Positions 9,177 to 18,330 of a DNA stretch of 64,000 nt are shown here, piece by piece; the stretch's first letter is position 1; every line of letters starts with the position of its first letter. This DNA comes from Micavibrio sp. (lineage in GTDB: Bacteria > Pseudomonadota > Alphaproteobacteria > Micavibrionales > Micavibrionaceae): the NCBI GenBank assembly GCA_021604545.1, contig BQJE01000004.1, positions 124,001-188,000 of the forward strand, written 5' to 3'. The notes beneath the pieces are model-generated. The model was not told the DNA's origin, searched no databases, and worked only from the letters and a program-made list of their open reading frames with translations. Made by a program: the position numbers and the translations under genes.

Positions 9177-10075
9177 TCACTCAGCTTTTCATCTTGTGCT
9201 TCCCAACGCGCAAACATTTTCATTGCCGCGTCATGGCCGAGCTGTTCGTAGCTGGTTTGTGTTTGTTGGCCAGTCAGTTCCTCACGTACTTTTTCTTCAC
9301 TTGCACGGATTGATTTTATATCACCATGTGAAAGACCGTAATACACTTTTGGAATGCCGACAGAAATAATCAAAGCCTGCCCCATCATTGTCGGCTGAGA
9401 TGAGCAATACAAAACGCAATCTTTTAGATCTGCGCTGTTCAGTTTTTCTGCCGCTTGCCTGATGGCCATGACTTCGGCATGGGCCGTGGGGTCAACGCGC
9501 GATGTAATACCGTTCCGGCCTTCACCAAGAATGTGGCCGTCACTATCGGCTACCACTGCACCAAAGGGTCCACCTTTTTTGCTTTTGGCATTGTGGTCAG
9601 CCAGATCAATGGCATGTTGCATCAATTGTTCGGGGGTGAATGTGGTTGTATGTTCATTGACGGCTATCGGGTTCGGGTTGAGGCCCTGCTGCCTGAGGAT
9701 GCGGTGCATGAGTTTGACCAATCTTTCGGGATCGATCGGTTTGTGAAGGATTTGTTTAACGCCGAGATTATTGGCCTCCATTAAAAGGTCACTGGAATCA
9801 TCCGCTGTCACAATAATAACCGGTAGATCAATGCTATTGACCATCAGATATTTCATGAACTCAAACCCACCTTTGGGTGACATATTGATATCAACCAGCG
9901 CAAGGTCAATTTCCTGATCTTCGATAACACGAATAGCGCTATTGCCGTCGACGGCACCAAAGGTTTTGTACCCTTGCGTTCTGACAATGCCTACCATTAA
10001 CTCACGGCTGACATCATTGTCTTCGGCAATCAGGATGTTAATAAAGGGACGATCTTTATTCATGACAATGTCCAT
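9173..10075 (-). CDS. response regulator receiver domain fused to a degenerate cytidine/guanine-deaminase-like domain
   Basis: A two-domain protein of 300 residues. Residues 12-130 are a CheY-like receiver with the acidic pair E18/D19, phosphorylation site D62 ('ALVDINMS'), T90 and K112 ('LHKPID'), so it should be phosphorylatable. Residues 147-295 align with the CMP/guanine/tRNA-adenosine deaminase fold ('GGPFGAVVADSDGHILGEGRN', 'PTAHAEVMAIR'). The usual PCxxC zinc pair, expected after 'VLYCSSQ', reads PTMMG, so both cysteine ligands are missing while the HAE motif (199-201) stays. The output domain may be a nucleobase-binding pseudoenzyme. No partner histidine kinase is adjacent. An inner ATG at 10063 is an alternative start. 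Confidence 0.85.
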   Translation of the reverse strand: MDIVMNKDRPFINILIAEDNDVSRELMVGIVRTQGYKTFGAVDGNSAIRVIEDQEIDLALVDINMSPKGGFEFMKYLMVNSIDLPVIIVTADDSSDLLMEANNLGVKQILHKPIDPERLVKLMHRILRQQGLNPNPIAVNEHTTTFTPEQLMQHAIDLADHNAKSKKGGPFGAVVADSDGHILGEGRNGITSRVDPTAHAEVMAIRQAAEKLNSADLKDCVLYCSSQPTMMGQALIISVGIPKVYYGLSHGDIKSIRASEEKVREELTGQQTQTSYEQLGHDAAMKMFARWEAQDEKLSD

Positions 10076-10146
10076 TAAACCATGAATCGGCGGTTAGAAC
10101 CACAGACTTCACAAAGGCTATCAGCTGGTTTCCGTAGATAAAAATC

Positions 10147-12456
10147 TTAAGCCGCGGCTGAATTTGCTTTCTCGCGCATGATTTTGGCGGCTTCGACCAT
10201 GTTCCTTAAGGCCGGTTCGACCTCCGCCCAGCCACGCGTTTTCAGCCCACAATCAGGATTAACCCAGAGAAGATCTGGATCAATCACTTTTGCAGCTGTT
10301 TCTAATAGCTCCACCATCTCTGCTGTATCCGGCACGCGCGGGCTATGAATATCATAAACGCCGGGGCCGATTTCATTCGGGTATTTATATTCAACGAAGG
10401 CTTCGAGCAGTTCCATATGAGAGCGTGAGGTTTCAATCGAAATCACATCGGCATCCATATCACCGATTGAGCTGATCATGTCGTTGAATTCCGAATAACA
10501 CATATGGGTGTGAATTTGCGTGGTGTCCTCGACGCAGCACGAGGTGATGCGGAAATCCTCAACCGCGTTTTTGAGGTAGGCATCCCAGTCCCCTTTGCGC
10601 AGTGGCAGGCCTTCGCGGATAGCAGCCTCGTCAATTTGAATGATTTTAATGCCGGCGGCTTCAAGGTCTTCGACTTCATCGCGGATGGCGAGGGAGATTT
10701 GGCGTGAGGTATCGGCGCGTGGTTGGTCGTCGCGTACAAAAGACCATTGGAGAATTGTTATGGGGCCGGTGAGCATGCCTTTCATAACCTTGTCGGTTTG
10801 TTCCTGCGCGTATTTTGACCATTCGACTGTCATTGGTTCGGGCCGCGAGACGTCGCCAAAAATGATTGGCGGCTTGACGCAGCGTGAGCCGTAAGATTGT
10901 ACCCAGCCGTTCTTTGAGAATGTAAAACCGTCGAGCTGTTCACCGAAATATTCGACCATGTCATTGCGTTCGGGTTCGCCATGGACAAACACGTCGATGC
11001 CGATCTCTTCCTGGTATTTCACCACGGCCTGGATTTCTTTTTCCATCGCGGCTTTATAGGCAGTTTCATCAAGCTCACCTTTTTTAAACGCGGCGCGAGC
11101 CTTGCGGATTTCCTGAGTTTGAGGAAAAGAACCGATAGAAGTGGTTGGGAAGGCTGGTAGGGCTAGGGCGGCGCGCTGTACTTTTTGGCGTTCAGCAAAG
11201 GGGGATTTACGCTTTTTCATGTCGTCGGTAATGGAAGTTACACGTTTTTTGACATCATCATTGTGGATGCGTTTGGATGTTTTGCGTTCACTTTGTATAG
11301 CATCACTGGCGGTGATTTCGGATGCAATGGCATTACGGCCTTCATTGGCACCTTTGGTTATGAGCGCAATTTCATCGAGTTTTTGTGTGGCGAAGGCCAG
11401 CCAGTTTTTAATTTCAGGATCGAGTGCGTCTTCATTGTTTAGGTCTACCGGTGTGTGCAGTAGAGAGCAGCTTGGCGCGATCATGATATTGTCCTTGCCG
11501 ACATGGGATTCAATAAATTCGGAAATTTCGACGGATTGATGGATGTTGTTCTTCCAGATATTGCGGCCATCGACGAGGCCAAGGGATAATGTCATGCCTT
11601 CAGGAACCATGGCAATCGCATCTTTATATTGATGCGGTGCACGGTTTGAAAGATCGAGATGAACCCCAGCCACCGGCAGGGAAAAGACCAGATCCATATT
11701 CTCGCGCAGGCCTTCGAAGTAACTGGTGAGAAGGATTTTGATGCCTGGCGCGGCTTTGCTCAAACGCTCATAGCATTGTTTGAAACCTTCGGCCGCGCCG
11801 CCTTCGCACATACTAACGGCCAACATTGGTTCGTCAATTTGTACCCACTCGGCACCGAGGCTTTCGAGTTTCTTCAGGATCTCTTCATAAACACCAATGA
11901 TGTCATCCCACAGTTTCATGTGATCAACATTTTCATCCTTGCTTTTGCCAAGAAAGGGAAGTGTGCACGGGCCAACAAGGACTGGGCGGGTGGTGATGCC
12001 TTGCTCTTTAGCCTCGGTGAATTGGTCGAAGATTTTTGTGCTGGAGAGTTTGGGACTCATACCCGCTTCCATCTCCGGCACGATGTAATGGTAATTGGTG
12101 TCAAACCATTTGGTCATTTCCATGGCAGTAACATCAACGCCGTCTTTCTGTGCACCACGGGCCATGGCGAAATAAGTGTCGAGATCGATATTGCCGCCAT
12201 CCCATTTATAGCGTTCCGGCACCAGGCCGAGCGTACAAATCATGTCGAGCACCTGGTCATAAAAGGAAAAATCATTCGAGGGTATGTGGTTGAGCCCGGC
12301 GTCTTTTTGGAGATTCCAGTGGCGGGCGCGGAGTTCCTTGCCTGTGGCAAGCAGCTTATCTTGTGTGGTTTTTCCTTTCCAGTAGCTCTCAGTAGCTTTT
12401 TTAAGCTCGCGGTTTGCGCCGATACGCGGAAAGCCAAGATTTGTCGCCAGAACCAT
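10147..12456 (-). CDS. metE: cobalamin-independent methionine synthase MetE
   Basis: Transfers the methyl group of 5-methyltetrahydropteroyltri-glutamate to homocysteine, giving methionine. The start is the ATG at 12454-12456 ('[13 protein letters not shown]'), with AGGAGA upstream; a longer frame from 12525 would overlap metF and adds a non-conserved stretch. Residues 1-360 form the N-terminal barrel. The catalytic C-terminal barrel starts near '[11 protein letters not shown]' and holds the zinc ligands: 'HTHMCYSEF' (His and Cys), an acidic ligand in '[10 protein letters not shown]', and the last Cys in '[12 protein letters not shown]'. At about 769 residues it is full length. It lies 41 bases after metF in the same direction. 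Confidence 0.97.
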   Translation of the reverse strand: MVLATNLGFPRIGANRELKKATESYWKGKTTQDKLLATGKELRARHWNLQKDAGLNHIPSNDFSFYDQVLDMICTLGLVPERYKWDGGNIDLDTYFAMARGAQKDGVDVTAMEMTKWFDTNYHYIVPEMEAGMSPKLSSTKIFDQFTEAKEQGITTRPVLVGPCTLPFLGKSKDENVDHMKLWDDIIGVYEEILKKLESLGAEWVQIDEPMLAVSMCEGGAAEGFKQCYERLSKAAPGIKILLTSYFEGLRENMDLVFSLPVAGVHLDLSNRAPHQYKDAIAMVPEGMTLSLGLVDGRNIWKNNIHQSVEISEFIESHVGKDNIMIAPSCSLLHTPVDLNNEDALDPEIKNWLAFATQKLDEIALITKGANEGRNAIASEITASDAIQSERKTSKRIHNDDVKKRVTSITDDMKKRKSPFAERQKVQRAALALPAFPTTSIGSFPQTQEIRKARAAFKKGELDETAYKAAMEKEIQAVVKYQEEIGIDVFVHGEPERNDMVEYFGEQLDGFTFSKNGWVQSYGSRCVKPPIIFGDVSRPEPMTVEWSKYAQEQTDKVMKGMLTGPITILQWSFVRDDQPRADTSRQISLAIRDEVEDLEAAGIKIIQIDEAAIREGLPLRKGDWDAYLKNAVEDFRITSCCVEDTTQIHTHMCYSEFNDMISSIGDMDADVISIETSRSHMELLEAFVEYKYPNEIGPGVYDIHSPRVPDTAEMVELLETAAKVIDPDLLWVNPDCGLKTRGWAEVEPALRNMVEAAKIMREKANSAAA

Positions 12457-12497
12457 TTTATGTCTCCTGTGGTTTTTATTGAGATTCGCCAGCGAAA

Positions 12498-13355
12498 TTA
12501 AACCGCAAGCCCCGCGGCGATGCAAGTGCTTTTGGTCAATGGGGCCTTGTTGAGCGTGTAGAAATGGATATGTTCGACGCCGTTCCCGATAAGCTCTTCG
12601 ACCTGTGTGCAGAGAAGCTCTTCGGCTAGCTTATAGGCATCATCTGGTTTGTCTTCCAGCCCGGCGAATTTTTCATGCAGCCAGTCCGGCACATGCGCTT
12701 GACAGTTTTTGGCAAAACGCAGTAACCCGGTAAAATCATAAATAGGGACCAGGCCGGGATAGATCGGTGTGGTGATTTGGGCAGCGTGGCATTTTTCAAC
12801 GAAATCAAAATAACAATCTGTGCCGAAAAAGAATTGCGTGATGGCGCGGTCGGCACCAGCCTCACATTTTAGCCGCAGCGCCTCTATGTCGGCATCGAGT
12901 GATGGTGCGTCTGGATGTTTTTCTGGATAGGCACCAACGGAGATGTCGAAGGGGTGACGGGACTTTAGCCAGCTTACAAAATTGCTGGTGTAATCGAAAT
13001 ATTCATCGCCTGTAAAATCGTCGTAGCTTTTACCCTTTGGCAAATCACCACGCAGAGCGACGATGTTGCGCACGTTATTGTCCCAGAGTTCGTCGATGTA
13101 AGTTTCAAGCTCGCTTTTAGTGGTGCTGAGGAATGTGAGATGCGAAGCGATCGGCATGTCGTTTTCCGCCGCCATGCGCGCTGTAATCTCCAGTGTCTTG
13201 TCGCGCGTCGAACCGCCGGCGCCATAGGTCACGGTCATGTATTTCGGCCCCAGTTTGCTAAGCTCTGCGGCGGTGTCCCACAGCTGTTTTTCCGATTCGC
13301 GGGTTTTCGGTGGAAAGAACTCAAAACTGATGCTGGGGGCGTTTTTTGTTGTCAT
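12498..13355 (-). CDS. metF: 5,10-methylenetetrahydrofolate reductase MetF
   Basis: FAD enzyme that reduces methylenetetrahydrofolate to methyltetrahydrofolate, the methyl donor for MetE, encoded next to it. The chosen start at 13355 ('MTTKNAPSISFEFFPP') fits the family N-terminus; the frame is open up to 13394. Signatures: 'SFEFFPPKT', 'YMTVTYGAGGSTRDKTLEI', 'RNIVALRGDLPKG', 'FVSWLKSRHPFDISVGAYPEKHPDA' and 'GADRAITQFFFGTDCYFDFV'. Length is about 285 residues, as expected. metF-metE form a methionine operon; no SAM riboswitch was recognised upstream. Confidence 0.97.
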   Translation of the reverse strand: MTTKNAPSISFEFFPPKTRESEKQLWDTAAELSKLGPKYMTVTYGAGGSTRDKTLEITARMAAENDMPIASHLTFLSTTKSELETYIDELWDNNVRNIVALRGDLPKGKSYDDFTGDEYFDYTSNFVSWLKSRHPFDISVGAYPEKHPDAPSLDADIEALRLKCEAGADRAITQFFFGTDCYFDFVEKCHAAQITTPIYPGLVPIYDFTGLLRFAKNCQAHVPDWLHEKFAGLEDKPDDAYKLAEELLCTQVEELIGNGVEHIHFYTLNKAPLTKSTCIAAGLAV

Positions 13356-13458
13356 TTGTCCATTTGTAGCGTTAGAAGGTAAAAAGGCAAGCATATTTAG
13401 GGGGTTAAAAGCGCTGAAAAATAAGGGTAAACATAATTATTGCAGCGCAATATACTTA

Positions 13459-13471
13459 TTAATTGCATTAA
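13459..13471. promoter_or_regulatory. AT-rich divergent control region between metF and the aminotransferase gene, with small inverted repeat
   Basis: The 163-base region 13356-13518 separates the divergent metF and aminotransferase genes and must hold both promoters. It contains TTAAT-TGC-ATTAA (13459-13471) and, just before it, TTGC-AGC-GCAA. Both are short and may be regulator sites for either gene. No riboswitch fold was recognised and no convincing -35/-10 pair could be assigned. Confidence 0.3.
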
Positions 13472-13518
13472 ACGCCCAAAATATAGTACTTTTCGTTTTT
13501 TAATTATGGTTAATAAAA

Positions 13519-14859
13519 ATGACATTAGTAACTCCAGAGGTTAAATATTCTCCGCTTAAGCGGCCGGGCACAACACCCAATGTCAGTGCCATGCACGCTT
13601 ATTCAGAAAATGAGATAAAGCGATTAGACATTCCGGATATGGGTCAGGGCAATCCGTTGCAGATGATGCCGGCTGCTCTTCTCAAACTGATTAAATGGTG
13701 GGGTAAAAGCGGGAATAAATATCATGATAAATACTCTTTAAAAGGTAATGAAGCTGCCGCCAGATTTTTAACAGCTTTTGGAGGCTTAAAAAACGCTGAT
13801 AAGAACAATACGCTTTTGCTCCAGCAACCCGGACGTTTTATGCTTGCGGCAGCTTTTAAGGCCAGCGCGGATCCGTATCGTGATTTTGATAAGAAGCCTA
13901 TCTTTATCGTGCCTGATAAAATGTGGGGTGTAATCAATATTATTTTCCGTGGATGCGGGATAAAGCTCGTCACATATGATGTCCTTGATCCCAATCCGGC
14001 CAAAGCCATTCAGAAAACTATAGAGGAAAAGGTTCCTGAAAAAGACAGGGACATGGTATGTGGTGTTTACATGTGCTCGCCTAACAATCCGACAGGGGCA
14101 CTATATACCGCTGATGATTTTGCAGCCAATTCAGAATATGTCATGCAGTTTAACGCAAAACGGAAAGCGGCAGGGTTGCCAGGGATTGTTACAGTTGTGG
14201 ATGCCCCCTATATCAATGCCTGTCCGCATAACGCAGCAGGCAGTTCGCATATACTTCAAACGGGATGGGATGGTGTTTTTGGTCCGGCAATGATCCTCAA
14301 CAGTTTTTCCAAGCAGTTTGAAATGTGTGCCGAAGGTGGTGGTGCAGCACATATTGCGGATCTTTCTTTGATGGATGCATTTAGAACACAGGCATCGGTT
14401 TTCGGCGGTTTAAGCTACGGCAATAATTTCATGGAGAAAATGGCGAATGCAATGCATCCGAAAAATGATGAAGCATGGCAGGAATTTTTCTTATCCATAC
14501 ATGATCTTTACCGCGACAATTTAGTTGAAACGCGCCAGCTTTTTGGAGATCGTGCGGCAAAATCTCTCGGTTCGAATATGACCGGCCTGGTACAAGTATC
14601 CGGGAAGGTTGTGGGTAAAGAAGGCGAATACTTTGATAGCTCTAAGCACCTTATAAAATGCGGCGACGATTTTATCGAATTCCTGCATAATCGTATAGAA
14701 GGCGTGACATGCGTATATGATGGTATGACACCGGACGGTGATTTTGATATCCGCATTGCCAATAAAAACCCGATTGAGATACATAGAACAGGGTTACTGC
14801 GTATTAAAGATGGTGAGCGTGAACTGATCGGGCCTGCTCCTGCCCTAGCGGCAGCCTAA
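13519..14859 (+). CDS. PLP-dependent aminotransferase, class I/II fold
   Basis: A fold-type I PLP enzyme of 446 residues. Visible hallmarks are 'CSPNNPTGALY' (about 186-196), the cofactor-binding D228 and Y231 in 'VVDAPYINAC', and the Schiff-base lysine K265 in 'NSFSKQFEMCAEGGG'. 'DMGQGNP' near residue 40 and 'KYSLKGNEAAARFL' near 71 match the substrate-binding N-terminal region. It is more divergent than the aspartate or aromatic enzymes and I cannot name its amino-acid substrate. It is transcribed divergently from metF-metE and may serve amino-acid metabolism, though that is only context. No signal peptide; cytoplasmic. Confidence 0.87.
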   Translation: MTLVTPEVKYSPLKRPGTTPNVSAMHAYSENEIKRLDIPDMGQGNPLQMMPAALLKLIKWWGKSGNKYHDKYSLKGNEAAARFLTAFGGLKNADKNNTLLLQQPGRFMLAAAFKASADPYRDFDKKPIFIVPDKMWGVINIIFRGCGIKLVTYDVLDPNPAKAIQKTIEEKVPEKDRDMVCGVYMCSPNNPTGALYTADDFAANSEYVMQFNAKRKAAGLPGIVTVVDAPYINACPHNAAGSSHILQTGWDGVFGPAMILNSFSKQFEMCAEGGGAAHIADLSLMDAFRTQASVFGGLSYGNNFMEKMANAMHPKNDEAWQEFFLSIHDLYRDNLVETRQLFGDRAAKSLGSNMTGLVQVSGKVVGKEGEYFDSSKHLIKCGDDFIEFLHNRIEGVTCVYDGMTPDGDFDIRIANKNPIEIHRTGLLRIKDGERELIGPAPALAAA

Positions 14860-14874
14860 ACCCCTTGCTCTTCC

Positions 14875-14898
14875 GCGCTTTCCTGTGTAAAAAAGCGC
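14875..14898 (+). other. hairpin abutting the guaA start codon
   Basis: GCGCTTT (14875-14881) and AAAGCGC (14892-14898) form a perfect seven-base-pair stem with a ten-base loop that ends directly before the guaA ATG at 14899. No purine-rich ribosome-binding site is seen in between. It could be the 3' hairpin of the preceding aminotransferase gene, although only A residues and no T-run follow, or it could limit guaA translation. Confidence 0.4.
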
Positions 14899-16491
14899 AT
14901 GGGACAGCCAGACAGCGCAGATATAACTCAATTTCATCAACATGATCATATATTGATCCTGGATTTCGGCTCGCAGGTGACGCAGCTGATCGCGCGGCGT
15001 TTGCGCGAGAGCGGCGTGTATTGCGAAATCTGGCCGTTTAATGCTGCGCCGGATGCGCGCATCAAAGCCTATAATCCCAAGGGGGTTATTTTGTCCGGTG
15101 GGCCGGCGAGCGTGCTGGCCAAAGAGTCCCCGCGCGCGCCGGATATTGTTTTTGAGCTCGGCGTGCCGGTCTTTGGTATTTGTTACGGCCAGCAGGTGAT
15201 GGTGCAGCAACTTGGCGGCCGCGTCGAAGGCGAGTCCGGCAGTGGCGAATTTGGCCGCGCCTATGTCGATATTGTGGATGAGAGCAAAGTGCTCGATGGT
15301 ATCTGGAACACCGGCGCGCATGAACAGGTATGGATGAGCCATGGCGATCATGTGGCGGAGCTTCCCGATGGGTTTCGTGTGGTGGGTAAATCCGAAGGCG
15401 CGCCGTTTGCGTTTATCGCCGATACCGACCGTCGTTTTTACGGCGTGCAGTTTCACCCCGAAGTCGTGCACACGCCGCACGGGGCGGAGCTGCTCAAGAA
15501 TTTCACGCATAATGTTTGTAAGTGTTCCGGCGACTGGACGATGGCGGCGTTCAAGGACGAAACGATTGCCAAAATCCGTAAACAAGTGGGCAAGGGCAAA
15601 GTGATTTGTGGTTTGTCGGGCGGGGTGGATAGCTCTGTCACCGCTGTGTTGCTGCATGAGGCGATTGGCGATCAGCTGAGCTGTATCTATGTTGATACGG
15701 GGCTTATGCGGAGTAATGAAAGCGCGCAGGTGGTTGAGCTGTTCCGCGAACATTATAACATTCCGCTGATCCACGAAGATGCCGGGGATTTATTCCTGAG
15801 CGGGCTTGAGGGGGTTTCCGACCCGGAAATGAAGCGCAAGATTATCGGCTCGCTGTTTATTGATGTGTTTGAACGGCTGGCCAAGAAAGATGATGATGCG
15901 AAGTTTCTGGCGCAGGGCACGCTGTACCCGGATGTGATTGAAAGCGTCAGCTTTGTTGGTGGGCCGAGTGTGACGATCAAGTCGCATCATAATGTCGGCG
16001 GCTTGCCGGATATTATGAATCTCGAACTGGTCGAGCCGCTGCGTGAGCTGTTCAAGGATGAGGTGCGCAGCTTAGGGGTTGAGCTGGGTATGCACCCGGA
16101 TTTCGTCAAGCGCCACCCGTTTCCGGGGCCGGGGCTGGCGATCCGCATTCCGGGGGAAATTACCGGCGAAAAGCTGGAGATTTTAAGGAAAGCCGATGCG
16201 GTCTATCTTGAGGAGATCAGGAATGCCGGGCTGTATGACGCGATCTGGCAGGCCTTTGCCGTGCTGCTGCCGGTGAAAACAGTGGGTGTGATGGGGGATT
16301 CACGGTCCTACGAATTTGTTTGCGCGCTGCGCGCCGTGACCTCGACTGATGGCATGACGGCCGATAGCTACCCGTTCGATCATGAATTTTTAAGCCGGGT
16401 GAGCACGCGCATTATTAATGAAGTGCGCGGCATTAACCGCGTGACCTATGATGTGACGAGCAAGCCGCCCGGGACGATCGAGTGGGAGTGA
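14899..16491 (+). CDS. guaA: GMP synthase (glutamine-hydrolysing) GuaA
   Basis: Converts XMP to GMP using ATP and glutamine. Residues 12-205 are the class I glutaminase: '[17 protein letters not shown]', the oxyanion region '[10 protein letters not shown]', nucleophile Cys in '[10 protein letters not shown]', and the His-Glu pair in 'GVQFHPEV'. The PP-loop ATP pyrophosphatase follows ('[16 protein letters not shown]'), then the dimerisation domain ending in the classic '[10 protein letters not shown]'. At 530 residues it is full length. Unlike its downstream neighbour it is GC-rich. The 3' end of guaA is a known integration hot spot. Confidence 0.98.
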   Translation: MGQPDSADITQFHQHDHILILDFGSQVTQLIARRLRESGVYCEIWPFNAAPDARIKAYNPKGVILSGGPASVLAKESPRAPDIVFELGVPVFGICYGQQVMVQQLGGRVEGESGSGEFGRAYVDIVDESKVLDGIWNTGAHEQVWMSHGDHVAELPDGFRVVGKSEGAPFAFIADTDRRFYGVQFHPEVVHTPHGAELLKNFTHNVCKCSGDWTMAAFKDETIAKIRKQVGKGKVICGLSGGVDSSVTAVLLHEAIGDQLSCIYVDTGLMRSNESAQVVELFREHYNIPLIHEDAGDLFLSGLEGVSDPEMKRKIIGSLFIDVFERLAKKDDDAKFLAQGTLYPDVIESVSFVGGPSVTIKSHHNVGGLPDIMNLELVEPLRELFKDEVRSLGVELGMHPDFVKRHPFPGPGLAIRIPGEITGEKLEILRKADAVYLEEIRNAGLYDAIWQAFAVLLPVKTVGVMGDSRSYEFVCALRAVTSTDGMTADSYPFDHEFLSRVSTRIINEVRGINRVTYDVTSKPPGTIEWE

Positions 16492-16518
16492 TTTAGAATA
16501 ACTTAGAAAGAGTAAGTG

Positions 16519-17655
16519 ATGAATATTGAAAGTGTATTAAATAAAATTGAGCTGTTCGAAGATCTTGTAATTAACTCTGGTTTTAAAAGAGATGTAGCGG
16601 ATTTTTCTCAAGCAATACAACAGCAGCAAAATCAAAACCTTGTGTTTATGAAAGATCTTTCTGAAAAAATTCAGGAGTATTTTTTAACCTTCGAAAATAA
16701 TTCTTTGGACACAGAATTAAAGTGTGTTCTTCGTGACAACGAGCCGTTTACTCAAACAAATACAGTTGAAGCGTTAAAAGAGATTGATACAAATGAAGAG
16801 ATTGATGGGCCTGCATATTTTAATAAATTCAACAAAATACTTAATCAATTGACGGCAGCAATTGAATCAAATCGATCTGAGATAAATTCTGTTAAAAAAG
16901 TTTTTAAAAAGTACATTTCTGATCAATCAGAATTTAAGGAAGAAGAGGACCAAGCGTTAATTTCTCTCATTTTTAAAGATTTAAAATCTACGAGTGGACT
17001 AAAGGAATTCTCACGAGTTTTAAATAGATGGAACATGGCCCTGACATCATTTCATCAGTTAGTAAAGTCAGGGTCTCCAGAAGAAACTTCGCTTTTACAA
17101 ATTCAAAACGGTTCGATCGATGTAATCGTTAACATTGATATTAATGTAGCTATCGATCTGACAGAATTAATTAAAACGGGACTCGCAGCTTACGGTGCAT
17201 ACCTTCTGTATAAATCTGATAAAAAAGTTAAAGAGATAAGTGATTCATTTGCTGGAAATCCAGAACTAGTAGAAATAGAAGTACAGAAAGAAAGATTAAT
17301 GTTAGAGAACATTAAAATTTCTGTAAAAACGAAAGCAAGAGAACTGCATGACGAGCGCCTTGCTTCTGATCCAAAAATAGATAAAACAGCAATTGACGGA
17401 AGAATTGACTCTGTAAGTACAACAATTACCGATCATATAATTAAAGGAAATGAAGTAAAACGTTTAGATCCTCCAAAGGCAGATTCTGATAAATCTGAAG
17501 AAGATACAGATGAGGGAGATCCGTCAAAAGAACTACGAGAGAAAACAGCAATAGTAAGAGAACGATATAAAAAGCTAGCACCGGAAGAGAAAGCACTGCT
17601 TTTAGAAAAGTACTCTATTAAAGAAGAAGATGAGAATAAACAGTTTAAAAAGTAG
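16519..17655 (+). CDS. AT-rich orphan gene, unknown function, central hydrophobic segment
   Basis: A 378-residue protein I do not recognise. The start ATG at 16519 is preceded by GAAAGAGTAAG. The N-terminal half is helical and acidic/polar. A hydrophobic stretch at about residues 196-235 ('GSIDVIVNIDINVAIDL' then 'TGLAAYGAYLLYKSDK') may be a membrane or pore-like helix. The C-terminal third is a charged, Lys/Glu-rich coiled-coil-like tail ('PEEKALLLEKYSIKEEDENK'). Base composition is strikingly AT-rich compared with guaA just upstream and the His-rich gene downstream, which suggests lateral acquisition. No integrase or flanking repeat was found. Confidence 0.75.
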   Translation: MNIESVLNKIELFEDLVINSGFKRDVADFSQAIQQQQNQNLVFMKDLSEKIQEYFLTFENNSLDTELKCVLRDNEPFTQTNTVEALKEIDTNEEIDGPAYFNKFNKILNQLTAAIESNRSEINSVKKVFKKYISDQSEFKEEEDQALISLIFKDLKSTSGLKEFSRVLNRWNMALTSFHQLVKSGSPEETSLLQIQNGSIDVIVNIDINVAIDLTELIKTGLAAYGAYLLYKSDKKVKEISDSFAGNPELVEIEVQKERLMLENIKISVKTKARELHDERLASDPKIDKTAIDGRIDSVSTTITDHIIKGNEVKRLDPPKADSDKSEEDTDEGDPSKELREKTAIVRERYKKLAPEEKALLLEKYSIKEEDENKQFKK

Positions 17656-17665
17656 GAGTTAGCCA

Positions 17666-17896
17666 ATGACTGACATCATGAAACGCATTAAGAATTCTTT
17701 GAAGGGTTCGACCACCATGCCGGCGGGGAGTGGGGGCGGTCCTATTCCGCACGGCCAGCCGGGGCATGTCCACGGGCCGCACTGCAATCACGGCCATGAT
17801 CATGACGAAGAAGAAGGCCATGTTCACGGCCCGGATTGTAACCACGATCATGATGACGAGGACGACACCACCAACCCCAAGGGCGGGTGTTGCTGA
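17666..17896 (+). CDS. small histidine-rich putative metal-binding protein
   Basis: A 76-residue protein with a basic N-terminus ('MTDIMKRIKNSLKG'), a Gly/Pro linker, and two copies of a His/Cys module: GHVHGPHCNHGHDHDEEE and GHVHGPDCNHDHDDED (about residues 33-50 and 51-66). It ends in 'KGGCC'. Eleven histidines and four cysteines point to binding of Ni, Zn, Co or Cu; the specific metal is unknown. A GGAGTTAGCC stretch precedes the ATG. It begins ten bases after the AT-rich orphan but has normal GC content. The stop abuts the convergent DUF6868 gene. Confidence 0.75.
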   Translation: MTDIMKRIKNSLKGSTTMPAGSGGGPIPHGQPGHVHGPHCNHGHDHDEEEGHVHGPDCNHDHDDEDDTTNPKGGCC

Positions 17897-18139
17897 TTAC
17901 ACCATCAGTTTCAGCGCAATATAGGGTGCCAGGTTAAACACAATCACCAATATTTTAAACTGGCCGAGATAGTCAAAATAGGCTCGTAACACCTCGTCTT
18001 CGCTTAAAGCAAACATTTTGGCATGAAGCCGGGCAACTGTGCCTTTCAGCGCCATAATCATCAGCACGCTAAAGAGTAAAATCCCGACATTGATTACCGA
18101 TACCCACCCCAGGAATGTTGTCAGTTCACTTATTCCCAT
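17897..18139 (-). CDS. DUF6868-like small membrane protein
   Basis: An 80-residue protein with two membrane helices, about residues 12-33 ('VSVINVGILLFSVLMIMAL') and 62-79 ('ILVIVFNLAPYIALKLM'), separated by an amphipathic stretch ('HAKMFALSEDEVLRAYFDYLGQFK'). This pattern matches my recollection of the DUF6868 family, which has no known function. AAAGGAGA precedes the ATG. It is transcribed alone, convergent with the His-rich gene. The coding call is firm; no function can be assigned. Confidence 0.8.
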   Translation of the reverse strand: MGISELTTFLGWVSVINVGILLFSVLMIMALKGTVARLHAKMFALSEDEVLRAYFDYLGQFKILVIVFNLAPYIALKLMV

Positions 18140-18330
18140 AGCTTATTTCTCCTTTATTTTTCTGGTCTTACTATAAAATATAGGGTTCATCCGCCATAAG
18201 ACCACAATTTAAATCAAACACCGTTTAAATCCCGCCCATAATTCACCGGGTTTTAAGGGCTTGCGCGCTATCCTGATCATTGAAGAGAGGCGGTTCACGG
18301 CCGCTGCAACGATGTCAGGGAGATAAAAAA

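Noticed and set aside
11659-12501. 280-codon plus-strand open frame
   Set aside because: It lies wholly opposite metE/metF, has no recognisable domains and is a shadow frame of conserved genes.
12457-12525. Extended N-terminus of MetE starting at 12525
   Set aside because: It overlaps metF, is not conserved in the family, and the ATG at 12456 has a good AGGAGA site.
13356-13518. Possible SAM riboswitch upstream of metF
   Set aside because: No SAM-I or SAM-II fold could be recognised in either orientation; only short inverted repeats are seen.
14845-15774. 309-codon minus-strand open frame
   Set aside because: It lies opposite guaA in GC-rich codons; the guaA reading is unambiguous.
16465-18330. 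Search for a duplicated guaA 3' end (attachment site) bounding an island
   Set aside because: The sequence around the guaA stop was not found again downstream, and there is no integrase, so an integrative element cannot be claimed.
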